Positions 35,502 through 45,225 are shown, counted from the first letter of the stretch. The stretch: 64,000 bases of DNA from Acidimicrobiaceae bacterium (GCA_002722565.1 PBMG01000021.1:62001-126000), one strand, 5' to 3'. Numbers and translations are program-made. The notes: generated by a model from the sequence alone, not told the origin.

Positions 35502-36272
35502 ATGGGTCTCATGGATGGGAAAAAGGTATTAATTACAGGGGTTCTTACCGATGCTTCATTAGCATTTGAAGTCGCGAAGCTTGCTCAGCTCGAGGGCGCT
35601 GAAGTAGTCCTGACTGGAGCGGGCAGAGCGATGCGTTTGACAGAACGAACTGCTCGCAAGTTGCCTGAACCTTGCGATGTCTTGCCGCTAGACGTAACCG
35701 AGCCCAAAGAAATCGAGGCAGTGGCTCAAGAATTAACGACTCGTTGGGGCTACTTAGATAGCGTTCTGCACGCAATCGGTTACGCACCCGAGGCATGCCT
35801 TGGAGGCAACTTCCTCAACGCTGAATGGGAAGACGTGAGCGTGGCACTTCACATCTCGGCTTACAGTCTCAAAGCGTTAGCTGGGGGTCTTCAGCCTTTG
35901 CTTGCCAAGGCTGAAGGTAACGTCGTAGGGCTGACGTTCGATGCTTCAGTCGCTTGGCCTGTGTACGACTGGATGGGGGTAGCTAAAGCTGCTTTCGAAT
36001 CCACGGCTCGCTATTTAGCTAAGTCAATGGGTCATGAAGGCATACGAGTCAATCTCGTTTCGGCCGGGCCGATTAGAACAATGGCAGCCAAGTCAATACC
36101 GGGATTCTCAGATTTCGAAGAGGCCTGGGAATCTCGAGCACCTATGGGGTGGGATGTCCATGACCAAGATTCGGTAGCCCGAACAACTTTGGCCATGATG
36201 TCGGACTGGTTCCCAAAGACGACTGGCGAAATCGTGCATGTAGATGGTGGCTATCACGCGATGGGAGCTTAA
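35502..36272 (+). CDS. fabI: enoyl-ACP reductase, InhA/FabI-like
   Basis: This SDR-fold enzyme reduces trans-2-enoyl-ACP, the last step of each fatty-acid elongation cycle, using NADH. The 256 residues show LDGK-like opening MGLMDGKKVLITGVL, LPLDVTEP, SVLHAIGYAP, and the catalytic pair Tyr155 and Lys162 in VYDWMGVAKAAFES, which resembles mycobacterial InhA more than E. coli FabI. The C-terminus GEIVHVDGGYHAMGA is typical. GGAGG lies nine bases before ATG. It is the first plus-strand gene after a 35-kb minus block; a palindrome upstream may be its operator. Confidence 0.93.
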   Translation: MGLMDGKKVLITGVLTDASLAFEVAKLAQLEGAEVVLTGAGRAMRLTERTARKLPEPCDVLPLDVTEPKEIEAVAQELTTRWGYLDSVLHAIGYAPEACLGGNFLNAEWEDVSVALHISAYSLKALAGGLQPLLAKAEGNVVGLTFDASVAWPVYDWMGVAKAAFESTARYLAKSMGHEGIRVNLVSAGPIRTMAAKSIPGFSDFEEAWESRAPMGWDVHDQDSVARTTLAMMSDWFPKTTGEIVHVDGGYHAMGA

Positions 36273-36283
36273 GAATCCAGTCT

Positions 36284-37309
36284 TTATCTGTCATGCAGCA
36301 ACGGGCCAACTAGCCCTCGCATCACGTCGTCCAATGTCAAAACTCCACAGTTAAGGCCTTCCGAAGTGACAAGCGCGAGGTGTATCTGGGACCGCCTCAT
36401 AAGTTGAAGCACATCCGGCAAAAGACTGTGCGGATCGACCCGCAACATGGGGCGGATGAGTTCTGGTGCCAAGGATTGATTCTTTTCCCTGATATGCAGA
36501 AGGTCTTTGCTGTGCACGAAGCCGCGAACATCGTTCATGTCGCGCCCGTGAACAACCAGCCTGGTATGTCCTGTCTTGACTATCTGTTCCTCAATCTCGA
36601 CTATCGAACAACTGGCCGAGACAGAGTGAACATGCTCGATTTCTGCCATTACTGATGTAGCGGGAGCCTGACCAAAAGCAATCGCGCTTTCGATCAGCGC
36701 GTATTCCTGATTGTCGATGAGTCCTTGATCGTGAGATTCATCGACCATCAACGCGAGCTCAGCACTGGTTGCCGCTTCGTCCAGCTCGGAGGCTGGCTCT
36801 ACCCGGAACAGCTTGAGTAAACCGTTAACAAGGCCATTAAGTAGGCGAATAATCGGTCCCGATACAACCAGGTAAGCCGACATGGGTCGAGCCAGAATGA
36901 GCAAAGTACGTTGTGGTCCTGTTATCGCCAAACTCTTTGGCACCATTTCCCCAAGGACCATATGGGATACGACAACCACACTCAGGGCAACGGCAAATCC
37001 AATTGTGTGCAAAACGGTTTCGTCTATTTCAAAGAATCGCTCTATCACCTGCTCGAGCGCCGAAGCTACAGCTGGTTCTGCAAGCCGACCGAGCACGAGC
37101 GAACATATGGTTATGCCAAGCTGGGCGCCGCCAAGAGCTGTGAGCACATCCTTCTGGAGGCGTTGGGCCGCTATAGCGGACTTCCTACCCGCAGCTGCTT
37201 CAGATTCGATTGCCGACTTCATGGCTCCAAGCAGTCCAAACTCCAGTGCAACAAAAGCCCCGTTGAAAACGATTAAGACCAATCCAACGACGATCGCGAT
37301 CAATGTCAT
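36284..37309 (-). CDS. CNNM/DUF21 membrane protein with CBS pair
   Basis: The 341 residues have a DUF21 transmembrane domain (helices about 1-20, 60-80, 100-125, 135-155) with the signature SHMVLGEMVPKSLAIT, followed by a CBS pair. The CorC/HlyC transporter-associated domain usually found at the C-terminus is absent, the protein ending soon after LNCGVLTLDDVMRGLVG. Family members are linked to magnesium or cobalt transport or resistance, but function here is not shown. Its start overlaps the upstream CNNM gene by four bases, making a paired operon. Confidence 0.88.
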   Translation of the reverse strand: MTLIAIVVGLVLIVFNGAFVALEFGLLGAMKSAIESEAAAGRKSAIAAQRLQKDVLTALGGAQLGITICSLVLGRLAEPAVASALEQVIERFFEIDETVLHTIGFAVALSVVVVSHMVLGEMVPKSLAITGPQRTLLILARPMSAYLVVSGPIIRLLNGLVNGLLKLFRVEPASELDEAATSAELALMVDESHDQGLIDNQEYALIESAIAFGQAPATSVMAEIEHVHSVSASCSIVEIEEQIVKTGHTRLVVHGRDMNDVRGFVHSKDLLHIREKNQSLAPELIRPMLRVDPHSLLPDVLQLMRRSQIHLALVTSEGLNCGVLTLDDVMRGLVGPLLHDR

Positions 37310-38637
37310 ATCGATCGCCTTTCGTTTACCGAAGAGTCATCGGCATCGCTCAAAGATTCGACAGCCACATCGGCGATTCTCAAATTCTCTTTGCTAAGAA
37401 CCTCGAATTTCCACCCTTGCCATTCAAACGCGTAGCCAACTTCAGGAATGGCACCTGACTGCTGCAGTATGAAACCAGCTAGCGTCTCGAATGGTCCGGC
37501 AGGAAGACGCAAGCCTAAAATTTCTTCGATTTCGTCTCTCGACTTCAAGCCTTCGACAATTAAGCTCCCGTCACTTCTCGAGGCTGTGATGGGGACTGGG
37601 TCGTCATATTCGTCCGCTATGTCACCCACCAGTTCCTCGAGAATGTCTTCGCGCGTGATTAAACCGGCGGTCCCGCCGTGCTCATCTACCACGACCGCTA
37701 AACGGCTGGATGCCAACTCGAGATCGATGAGCACGCCATCTAGCTCACGATGCTCGGGAACAATTACTACGGGTCGCAATATATGGCTCAACGATTGTCG
37801 TTCTCGGTCATCAACATTCAGGGCAAAAACGTCTTTCACTTCGACCATGCCGACAATGTCGTCCAGATCGACACCCATAACGGGGAATCTAGAAAATCCG
37901 CTCTTCCTTGCGCTCTCCACCAAATCGGAAGTTGTTCCTGAGCCCCGCAATGCAACCATTGAAGTTCTCGGAGTCAAAGCGTCTGCGGCGTCCTTCCTAG
38001 ACAACCGCAATGTGCGAGTAATTAGCCTGGCTTCTTCCTCGCCAATCGTTCTATCGCTCGATGCCCGAACCAGATGCTCTAAGTCTTCCAGCGACCTTAA
38101 AGATCGCAATTCCTCAGCTGGTTCTATTCCTCCCCAGCGAAGAAGTCGGTTAGCGAGTCCATTAAAGGCCGCCGTTATCGGAGCCGACAGCAATCCATAC
38201 ACCCTAAGAATTGAGCTCAGCCAAAGTCCGGTCCCCAAAGGGCGAGATATAGCTAAATTCTTGGGAGCCAACTCACCGAAAACCATCTGGATAACTGCGG
38301 CGATCGCTATCGCTGTAGCGGCCCGGGCCGGTCCGGGACGCAATGAAAGTCCAGGGAGATAGTCCAAAACTGCGCCTATAGCATCTTCGGCAATTAAGCC
38401 CAACAACAAAGAAGTGACAGTTATCCCCAGTTGCGCTCCCCCGAGGTGGAAACTCAGCCGACTCAACAATTTGCGCACAACACGGGCGCGTCGGTGCCCC
38501 TGCTCAGCCATAACTTCGACGCGTTCGACATCAACGGCCACAAGACTGAACTCGCCCGCGACGAAAATCCCGTTGAGGGCAACAAGGGTCGTCACAGCTA
38601 TTAAGCCCAAAAGGGGATCGATGGTGAACACCTCCAC
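37306..38637 (-). CDS. CNNM/CorC-type membrane protein (DUF21, CBS pair, CorC_HlyC)
   Basis: The 443-residue protein has the full architecture: DUF21 membrane domain with VFGELAPKNLAISRP, two CBS motifs (LTPRTSMVAL region and VVDEHGGTAGLITREDILEELVGDI), and a C-terminal CorC_HlyC domain (SLIVEGLKSRDEIEEILG, ETLAGFILQQSGAIPEVG). It starts with GTG and has no clear Shine-Dalgarno. It probably works with the shorter downstream paralogue. Related proteins are proposed Mg2+ transporters or regulators. It is divergent from the ABC exporter operon. Confidence 0.9.
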   Translation of the reverse strand: MEVFTIDPLLGLIAVTTLVALNGIFVAGEFSLVAVDVERVEVMAEQGHRRARVVRKLLSRLSFHLGGAQLGITVTSLLLGLIAEDAIGAVLDYLPGLSLRPGPARAATAIAIAAVIQMVFGELAPKNLAISRPLGTGLWLSSILRVYGLLSAPITAAFNGLANRLLRWGGIEPAEELRSLRSLEDLEHLVRASSDRTIGEEEARLITRTLRLSRKDAADALTPRTSMVALRGSGTTSDLVESARKSGFSRFPVMGVDLDDIVGMVEVKDVFALNVDDRERQSLSHILRPVVIVPEHRELDGVLIDLELASSRLAVVVDEHGGTAGLITREDILEELVGDIADEYDDPVPITASRSDGSLIVEGLKSRDEIEEILGLRLPAGPFETLAGFILQQSGAIPEVGYAFEWQGWKFEVLSKENLRIADVAVESLSDADDSSVNERRSI

Positions 38638-38686
38638 GAATCATTCTCTATCCGCACTTGTTAAACGCCAAGGTAGCCTCGAGTCA

Positions 38687-40534
38687 ATGCATCAGGACAA
38701 TGCCACCTTCGAACCGGTGCGCGACTGGTCCAACTATCCCCCTGTCGAGGAGACAATCCGCAGCGACAGTTCATTGGGTTGGTTAAGGCGAATGAGTCCT
38801 ATTGTCATGACCCACAAGTGGCGAATTATCTGGTCGGTAGCCGCGGCAATAGTTGCGATGACGGCCCAAATCCTTGTTCCTAGGTTTGTGGGGCTGGCTG
38901 TGGACCGAGCCCTGATCGAACAAACCAGTTCCTTATCTCTTTTCGTCATCATTCTCTTAATTTTGGGAGTCGCTCGGGCATCAGCGACATTCGGCTACCG
39001 CTACGGGCTGTACGGCATGGCCTTCAAAGTCGAATACCAGTTGAGGACACTCCTCTTCCAGCATCTCGGTCGCCTATCGTTCTCCTTTTTCGATCGCGTA
39101 CAAAGTGGACAGATCATCAGTAGGGCAAATTCTGATATCAGGTCAGTCCAAATGTTTATGGCCTTCGCTCCTATCATGGCGGTTCAGTTCTTTAGCTTCG
39201 TCATTGCTATTGGCTTAATGGCAGCAATCAGCATCCCGCTTACAGCTGTAACAATGATTGCCCTGCCCGGAGTTTTCGCGATCGGTCAACGTCTCCGGAA
39301 AATTATGTTTCCGCTTTCATGGGTCGTCCAATCACGTCAAGCAGAGATCGCTACTGTCGTAGACGAGTCAGTTAACGGAGTCAGGGTTGTCAAAGCATTT
39401 GCTGCTGAACGTCAACAAATTCGCGCTCTCGCTCAAGGCGCAGAACGCCTCCGCTGGGCCAACCTTGTTCAGCACCGAACTCGGGCTTCTCATACTCCTT
39501 TGATCGAGAACCTTCCGCGAATTGCTCTTGCCACAGTGCTTTTAGTGGGCGGTCTTCAAACAATTGATGGAGCTTTATCGGTCGGCGATTTGATCTCATT
39601 CAACCTGTACATCTTGCTTCTCCAAGCACCCTTTCGATTCATAGGCATGCTGTTGATCTTGGGTCAACGAGCCAAGGCTTCAGCAGAACGCATCTACGAA
39701 ATTCTCGATGAGCCTCCAGGGGTAGATGATCGCCCAGGAGCTATTGACTTAGTTCCTCCCGAAGGGAGAGTGTCTTTTTCAGAAGTGAGATTCTCCTATG
39801 GAACCGAGGTAGTCGGAGGCACGCTGGGGGCTGAACATCCGCCAACCGTGCTGGATGGTTTCAATCTCGAAATTCCAGCAGGCCAGACGATCGCAATAGT
39901 TGGGCGCACTGGGTGCGGGAAATCAACTATTTCACGGCTGTTGATGCGTTTTTATGAACTACAGGCAGGTGTCATTGCCTTGGATGGCCAGGACATAGGT
40001 GGAGTTACGCAGAGGAGTCTTCGCTCAGCGGTAAGTCTTGTTCCTGATGAGCCCTTTTTGTTTTCGACGAGCATTCACGAAAACATTGCTTACGGGAATC
40101 CCAATGCCTCAAGACAAGAAGTTGAGGCGGCAGCTCGGGCGGCTCAGGCTCACAAGTTCATTGTCGACCTTGAGGATGGTTACGAGACCATCGTGGGCGA
40201 AAGGGGCTATGACCTTTCCGGCGGTCAACGCCAAAGGATCTCCTTAGCGCGACTTTTCCTTCAGGACCCTAAGGTCATTATTTTAGATGACTCCACAAGT
40301 GCCATCGACGTCGAAATCGAGGAACGCATTCATCATGCGTTGCGGGACTTACTTGAGGATCGAACAACAATCGTCATCGCTCACCGGTTGTCCACTATTG
40401 CTCTCGCAGACCGGGTGATTCTTATTGAAAACGGTCAAGTAGCAGCTGACGGAACTCACCAAGAGCTACTTGAACGCGAACCTCGTTATGCCGCAACCTT
40501 GGCATCCTCTACTGAAACGGGTCAACCATGGTGA
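38687..40534 (+). CDS. heterodimeric ABC exporter, subunit with degenerate ATP site
   Basis: A type IV ABC exporter half: six membrane helices (first around WRIIWSVAAAIVAMTAQILV) then an ATPase domain with Walker A GRTGCGKST (406-414), signature LSGGQ (510-514) and Walker B VIILDD. Residue 535 is Asp where the catalytic Glu should be, the hallmark of the non-hydrolytic site in heterodimeric exporters. Start is uncertain: ATG 38687 is used here, while ATG 38621 has a closer purine tract (AAGGGG) but overlaps the divergent CNNM gene. It overlaps the partner gene by seven bases. Lipid or drug export is likely; the substrate is unknown. Confidence 0.9.
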   Translation: MHQDNATFEPVRDWSNYPPVEETIRSDSSLGWLRRMSPIVMTHKWRIIWSVAAAIVAMTAQILVPRFVGLAVDRALIEQTSSLSLFVIILLILGVARASATFGYRYGLYGMAFKVEYQLRTLLFQHLGRLSFSFFDRVQSGQIISRANSDIRSVQMFMAFAPIMAVQFFSFVIAIGLMAAISIPLTAVTMIALPGVFAIGQRLRKIMFPLSWVVQSRQAEIATVVDESVNGVRVVKAFAAERQQIRALAQGAERLRWANLVQHRTRASHTPLIENLPRIALATVLLVGGLQTIDGALSVGDLISFNLYILLLQAPFRFIGMLLILGQRAKASAERIYEILDEPPGVDDRPGAIDLVPPEGRVSFSEVRFSYGTEVVGGTLGAEHPPTVLDGFNLEIPAGQTIAIVGRTGCGKSTISRLLMRFYELQAGVIALDGQDIGGVTQRSLRSAVSLVPDEPFLFSTSIHENIAYGNPNASRQEVEAAARAAQAHKFIVDLEDGYETIVGERGYDLSGGQRQRISLARLFLQDPKVIILDDSTSAIDVEIEERIHHALRDLLEDRTTIVIAHRLSTIALADRVILIENGQVAADGTHQELLEREPRYAATLASSTETGQPW

Positions 40535-42477
40535 TGATGGGGGCGCCTGGCGGTGGACCATTCGCTGGCCCAAGTGCTACTCAGTCCAGTGCTAGCGCTG
40601 GCTTACCCTTTGCTGGGGTCCCCTCCGAAATGCAAGATGGCGCTTCAGAAATTTTGAAGAAAGAGCCTGTCCACCCTGACCCCGTTTTCTCCTTTCATCG
40701 ATTAGTTCATCGATCGTCGCGTCTCAATCTCCGATCTCTTTTTGAGAACCGTCGGGCTGCAGCTCTATGGGGCTTGTTTCTTTTAGCCGTTGAGACCATC
40801 ACAGCTCTACTGGGTCCGGTCCTTACCCAACAAGGGATCGACAATGGGGTAATGCGACAGGATCGAGCATCTCTGTACCGGGCAGTGACCTTGTTCGCAG
40901 CAATCATCGTCCTAAACGCAATCACAAGTTTTTTGCGTCAACGTTGGAACGGAACGCTTGGCGAAAACATCATGTATGACGTTCGCTTGGAACTTTTCAG
41001 CCACTTTCAACGTATGGGTCTCGACTGGTACACCTCCGAAAAGTCAGGTGTGCTCTTGAGCAGAATGACCTCGGATGTTGAAGCGTTAACCCTTTTAGTG
41101 AACGAAGGTTTCGTCAATTTGGTGATTCAGGCTCTGACCGTTTCGATCGTCACCGCAGTCCTGTTTTCCTACAACCCCCTTCTAGCAATCCTTCTGCTCG
41201 CTCTTGTTCTTCCTCCTTTAGTCGTGATGACACTTTGGTTCCGCTCAGTTAGCGAGCGCGGCTACTCAGATGTTCGGGATCGGATCGCAGGTGTCCTCGC
41301 CGACCTTTCGGAGAATCTGGCAGGGGTTCGGGTCATAGCCGCTCTTAATCGTCGCCGACAAAACGCTGAATCGCATAGAAACGTTGTTGGGGCTTATCTT
41401 GACGCGAACCTCTACACCGCCAGAGCTGGGGCTATCTACGGTCCCTCAACCGAGGGGATCGGCATCGCTGCTCAGGCCATCGTTTTGTTAGTAGGTGGCT
41501 GGATGGTCGTGGATGGTTCGCTGCAAGTCGGTGAACTAACGGCGTTCGTACTATTCGTAAATACTTTCTTCGCTCCAATCCAACAGATGGTGCAGCTTTA
41601 TAACACCTACCAACAGGGACAGTCGGGCCTTACAAAGATTGGGGACATACTCGCTACACCGCCGTCGATACTTGAAAGTGAGACCGCGATCCCACTGAGG
41701 CCTATTCAGGGTCAAATTGAATTCAAGTCAGTAACTTTTGCCTACGGCGATGGACCCGATGTTCTGCAAGACATCAACCTCTCTATAAATGAGGGAGAGA
41801 CCTTCGCCTTTGTCGGGCCAACCGGAGCCGGCAAAAGCACTATTGCGAAGTTAATAACTAGATTTTACGATCCAATCTCAGGGTCCGTATCTATAGACGG
41901 GCAAGACCTTCGAGACGTTCAGATCGAGTCGCTTCGAACACAACTGGGAGTGGTCCCACAAGAACCATTTCTTTTTCACGGAACGATCCGTGACAACGTT
42001 GCCTTCGCAAAAAGCGATGCTAGCGAAGAAGAACTCGAAGAAGCCATTGCCCACGTAGGTCTTAGAGAAACTGTCGACCAACTAACCGACGGAATCAACA
42101 CCCTCGTCCACGAACGTGGGGTGTCCTTGTCGGCAGGGGAACGTCAATTACTTGCTTTAGCGAGGGCATTTATATCTCGCCCGCGAGTCCTAGTTTTAGA
42201 TGAGGCGACATCAAGTCTCGATTTACGTTCCGAAGCGCAAATAGAAAATGTGTTGGACGGCTTACTGGAAGGACGAACGGCAATTCTCATCGCCCACCGG
42301 TTAGCCACTGCGATGAAAGCGGACCGGATCGCGGTCATAGACAAGGGCCAAATAATCGAACTCGGCTCTCACGACGAGCTAATCGGATTGGGTGGCCGTT
42401 ATTCAGAAATGTTCGACACTTGGTCCTCTCACTCTGAATCTGGTGGACCCCAGCCAACTGACTCGCAGTCGGATTAG
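40528..42477 (+). CDS. heterodimeric ABC exporter, subunit with catalytic ATP site
   Basis: The partner half-transporter (649 residues) has a Gly/Pro/Ser-rich N-terminal stretch, six membrane helices, and an ATPase domain with Walker A GPTGAGKST (430-438), Walker B VLVLDEATSSLD with catalytic Glu559, and a non-canonical signature LSAGER. Together with the upstream subunit this gives one competent site (this Walker A/B with the partner's LSGGQ) and one degenerate site, exactly the asymmetric design of bacterial heterodimeric exporters. Both genes are translationally coupled. Substrate unknown. Confidence 0.92.
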   Translation: MVMMGAPGGGPFAGPSATQSSASAGLPFAGVPSEMQDGASEILKKEPVHPDPVFSFHRLVHRSSRLNLRSLFENRRAAALWGLFLLAVETITALLGPVLTQQGIDNGVMRQDRASLYRAVTLFAAIIVLNAITSFLRQRWNGTLGENIMYDVRLELFSHFQRMGLDWYTSEKSGVLLSRMTSDVEALTLLVNEGFVNLVIQALTVSIVTAVLFSYNPLLAILLLALVLPPLVVMTLWFRSVSERGYSDVRDRIAGVLADLSENLAGVRVIAALNRRRQNAESHRNVVGAYLDANLYTARAGAIYGPSTEGIGIAAQAIVLLVGGWMVVDGSLQVGELTAFVLFVNTFFAPIQQMVQLYNTYQQGQSGLTKIGDILATPPSILESETAIPLRPIQGQIEFKSVTFAYGDGPDVLQDINLSINEGETFAFVGPTGAGKSTIAKLITRFYDPISGSVSIDGQDLRDVQIESLRTQLGVVPQEPFLFHGTIRDNVAFAKSDASEEELEEAIAHVGLRETVDQLTDGINTLVHERGVSLSAGERQLLALARAFISRPRVLVLDEATSSLDLRSEAQIENVLDGLLEGRTAILIAHRLATAMKADRIAVIDKGQIIELGSHDELIGLGGRYSEMFDTWSSHSESGGPQPTDSQSD

Positions 42478-42505
42478 CTGTCGTAATCTGGCAAGCTGGC
42501 TACTG

Positions 42506-43297
42506 ATGGTCCGTTCTCCCGTGGTCGAACTTCTCGGCGTTTCAGTCAAGTATGAAGAGAGAACGATTCTTGGTCCTTTGGATCTAGAAATCGCTTCTTC
42601 GGACAGGTGGGTCGTCTTAGGGCCAAACGGGAGCGGCAAAACTAGCTTGATTAAGATTCTTTCGCTTTACCGGTACCCGACAACTGGAACTGTCAAAGTG
42701 CTCGGCGAAACTTGGGGCGCAACTGACGTCAGGCAGCTAAGACAGCGAATAGGTCTTGCCTCATCTTCTCTAAGAGACCAATTTCGATCAGATATTTTGG
42801 GGCTAGACATTGTTATGACAGCGAGGCATGCCGCACTGGAGACTTGGTGGCATGAATACTCTGCAAGCGACCGCGAAGCTGCGATGGATTGCCTGTCGCG
42901 AATAGGAGCGGAGGCATTGGCAGCCCGAAAATTTCACACGATGTCTTCTGGGGAGCAACAACGAGTGCAGCTGGCAAGAACCCTTATGGGGGAACCAGGA
43001 TTGTTATTACTAGATGAACCCACTGCTGGCCTTGACCTAGTGGGAAGAGAGCAACTCGTGTCGAGCTTGGCTTCGGTTGCTTCTGACCCTCAAACCCCTG
43101 CGACACTTCTCGTAACCCATCACACTGACGAGATCCCTCCTGGTTTCACTCACGGCCTCCTTCTACGTGAAGGTAAACCGTTGGCATGCGGACCGATCGA
43201 TCAGGTATTAACGGCTGATTCCTTATCTGAGTGTTTCGGGTTGCGTCTTCAACTAGAGAATCGTGATGGGCGATGGCTGTCTTGGACTACAGGTTGA
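42506..43297 (+). CDS. stand-alone ABC transporter ATP-binding protein
   Basis: The 263-residue ATPase shows Walker A GPNGSGKTSL, signature MSSGEQQRVQLARTL, Walker B LLLLDEPTAGLD and an H-loop VTHHTDEIPPGF. It resembles ModF/YlmA-type single ATPases more than exporter halves. No permease or binding protein is adjacent, so its partner, if any, is elsewhere. ATG 42506 was preferred because the Pfam-like domain begins PVVELLGVSVKYEE; the open frame reaches back into the exporter gene. It ends 10 bases before a methyltransferase gene. Confidence 0.85.
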   Translation: MVRSPVVELLGVSVKYEERTILGPLDLEIASSDRWVVLGPNGSGKTSLIKILSLYRYPTTGTVKVLGETWGATDVRQLRQRIGLASSSLRDQFRSDILGLDIVMTARHAALETWWHEYSASDREAAMDCLSRIGAEALAARKFHTMSSGEQQRVQLARTLMGEPGLLLLDEPTAGLDLVGREQLVSSLASVASDPQTPATLLVTHHTDEIPPGFTHGLLLREGKPLACGPIDQVLTADSLSECFGLRLQLENRDGRWLSWTTG

Positions 43298-43307
43298 AGT
43301 CATATCA

Positions 43308-44117
43308 ATGACACCTGACCCAGGCCGCCAGCAGTCACAAGTGTTCGGCGAAGTAGCAGAGATTTATCACCTGTACCGGCCCGGATACCCCAAAAGCCTA
43401 TTTGAATGGATCCTCACCACCTGCGAGCCGTCAACTACTGAATTGGTTGTAGACATAGGTTGCGGCACGGGGAAGGCGTCGGGGCCCCTTTTACGGCATG
43501 GGTTCGAGATACTCGGCCTTGAGCCAGACCCAGAAATGGCTCGCATCGCTGCGAGAGAGTTCAAAGAGTTCGACTTGTTTTCAGTTGAAGAATACGCATT
43601 CGAGGATTGGCCCAGCATGGACAGGAAGGTGGGGCTACTAATCGCTGGCCAGTCCTGGCATTGGACAAACCCTGAACTTCGCTTTCAGCGGGCAGCCTCA
43701 ATTCTTCAACCCGAGGGATGGTTATGCGTTTTTTGGAATCGCCCTGATTACGACAAAAAACCGTTTGATGCCGAGGTCGATCGTATTTACGCCGAACTCG
43801 TCCCTGAGTTCGACAACAACTTATCCTCGGTCCGACTACCTGGCTCTAAAGCCGCCATCACTGCAGATAGTCCGACCGAAGAAATAAATATGAGTGGCCT
43901 ATTTGATCCAGTACAAGAACTTCAGATCGGATGGGAAATCGAAATCAGTACCCATCACCACATCCAAAATCTACGCACCCAATCCGATCACCGCATGTTG
44001 GAACCCGGACTAAGAGATGAATTATTTCGCCAGATTTCGGAGGCAATCAATGCCTGCGGAGGCATCTACAGACAAACCTTCACCACCCATGCCTATGCAG
44101 CGAAGCTGTCTGTCTGA
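43308..44117 (+). CDS. class I SAM-dependent methyltransferase
   Basis: The 269 residues contain the SAM-binding glycine loop VVDIGCGTGKASGPLLRHG, the acidic strand end GLEPDPEMARIA, and GQSWHWTNPELRFQRAASIL, a combination common in UbiE/type-11 methyltransferases acting on small molecules. The N-terminal FGEVAEIYHLYRPGYP is also typical of that group. The acceptor substrate is not predictable. The start after the ATPase stop was chosen because the longer frame would overlap it. A SnoaL-like gene follows 12 bases later. Confidence 0.86.
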   Translation: MTPDPGRQQSQVFGEVAEIYHLYRPGYPKSLFEWILTTCEPSTTELVVDIGCGTGKASGPLLRHGFEILGLEPDPEMARIAAREFKEFDLFSVEEYAFEDWPSMDRKVGLLIAGQSWHWTNPELRFQRAASILQPEGWLCVFWNRPDYDKKPFDAEVDRIYAELVPEFDNNLSSVRLPGSKAAITADSPTEEINMSGLFDPVQELQIGWEIEISTHHHIQNLRTQSDHRMLEPGLRDELFRQISEAINACGGIYRQTFTTHAYAAKLSV

Positions 44118-44129
44118 GAACATCTCTTC

Positions 44130-44546
44130 ATGACGACTCATGCAGATCAAATCCGTTCTTACTTTAAGGCTTGCAGTTCAGGCTCTGGCGAGGCGGTAGC
44201 AACCCACTTCACCGATGATGCCGTGATTTATGACACCAACCATTCACCTATCGTGAGTTCGACCGCTATTGGAGAATTTTGGTCTCGAATACATGACAAA
44301 TGGGTGGGGCCGGAATGGATCGTTGAACAAGTCATCGAGACCATTGATGCTGCGGCTATCGAATGGGTGATGAAAGGCGAGGCAGAGGGGCAACCATTTA
44401 AGATCCGCGGCAGTGAACACTACGAGTTTAAGGGTCATCTGATAGCCGAGATCCGCCAGTATTGGACCTTTGACCCAGAAAGTCCCGGTGGTGGTTTGAT
44501 CAAGTACCCCTACGGAGAACCTGATCGTTTGGGCTTCGATGACTGA
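44130..44546 (+). CDS. SnoaL-like (NTF2-fold) protein
   Basis: This 138-residue protein has the NTF2-fold pattern of SnoaL-like polyketide cyclases and related small hydrolases or isomerases: an N-terminal helix pair (IRSYFKACSSGSGEAVATHF), FTDDAVIYDTN, and the strand series EWVMKGEAEGQPFKIRG and LIAEIRQYW. The catalytic residues vary across this family, so no reaction is assigned. It overlaps the next gene, a hot-dog thioesterase-like protein, by eight bases, so the two are probably coexpressed. Confidence 0.75.
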   Translation: MTTHADQIRSYFKACSSGSGEAVATHFTDDAVIYDTNHSPIVSSTAIGEFWSRIHDKWVGPEWIVEQVIETIDAAAIEWVMKGEAEGQPFKIRGSEHYEFKGHLIAEIRQYWTFDPESPGGGLIKYPYGEPDRLGFDD

Positions 44547-45225
44547 CAGACCCAAGAAAGCTGATGATGGTATCCACATCGTGTACGAAGACCCTCAATT
44601 CAACTCGAGAAGCCAAGCCGCTTCAGCGTTACGACGCCTAGGCAATGCCTTTGTCCGTCACCGTGTTAATGACCCTGAGTTAGCTTCATTGGCCGACTGG
44701 GCAACATCAGTGGCTGAAAATCTTGAACGTTCAGATCCAGTAGCGCGCCCGTCAGACTATTTCGAGCGGCGTTATAGCGATCCACGGCCATCTGACGGCG
44801 TCGAAGTAATTGCCTTTAGTGACCGAACTTTTAGTGGTCCAGCGAATCCGATGGGCGTCGAAGCCGAGGTCCGACGAAAAGGGGACCAAGTTGTTAGCAG
44901 AGTGGTTTTTGGGGCTGCCTTTGAAAGCGCCCCGGAAAGGACTCATGGAGGAGCTGTTTCAGCATTAGTTGATGACACTATGGGCTACCTGATGATCGTC
45001 CTCGGTGAGGCCGCGTACACAGCCCGCCTCGAGGTGGACTATCGAGATGGGGTTCCCATCAATATTCCCGTTTGGTTCCGTGCTTGGGTCTCAAATCGAG
45101 ATGGCCGGAAACTGACGGTCGATTTGGTTGTGTCTCCTGACAAAGATGGGCAGCCTGATGAGTCAGCACCGCCCCTAATAACTGCTGAAGGGCTCTTCAT
45201 CATTCCGAGTGTCGACCCTTCCTAG
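44539..45225 (+). CDS. PaaI-like hot-dog fold thioesterase
   Basis: The 228-residue protein has about 100 N-terminal residues without a recognised domain and a C-terminal hot-dog fold with the PaaI/4HBT-type core ERTHGGAVSALVDDTMGYL, where Gly-Gly and Asp line the active site. It probably hydrolyses an acyl-CoA, substrate unknown. Its TAG stop and the TAG stop of the convergent deacetylase share the four bases CTAG. It follows the SnoaL-like gene with an eight-base overlap. Confidence 0.8.
   Translation: MTDRPKKADDGIHIVYEDPQFNSRSQAASALRRLGNAFVRHRVNDPELASLADWATSVAENLERSDPVARPSDYFERRYSDPRPSDGVEVIAFSDRTFSGPANPMGVEAEVRRKGDQVVSRVVFGAAFESAPERTHGGAVSALVDDTMGYLMIVLGEAAYTARLEVDYRDGVPINIPVWFRAWVSNRDGRKLTVDLVVSPDKDGQPDESAPPLITAEGLFIIPSVDPS

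Noticed and set aside
37448-38362. Plus-strand open frame of 304 codons opposite the CNNM gene
   Set aside because: It is antisense to a well-conserved membrane protein; the translation is Ser/Thr-rich and without domains. Long antisense frames are expected where codon use favours them.
38414-38686. N-terminal extension of the first ABC exporter subunit
   Set aside because: The first 69 codons are antisense to the CNNM gene and have low-complexity Arg/Thr/Ser content, unlike exporter N-termini; a downstream ATG was used.
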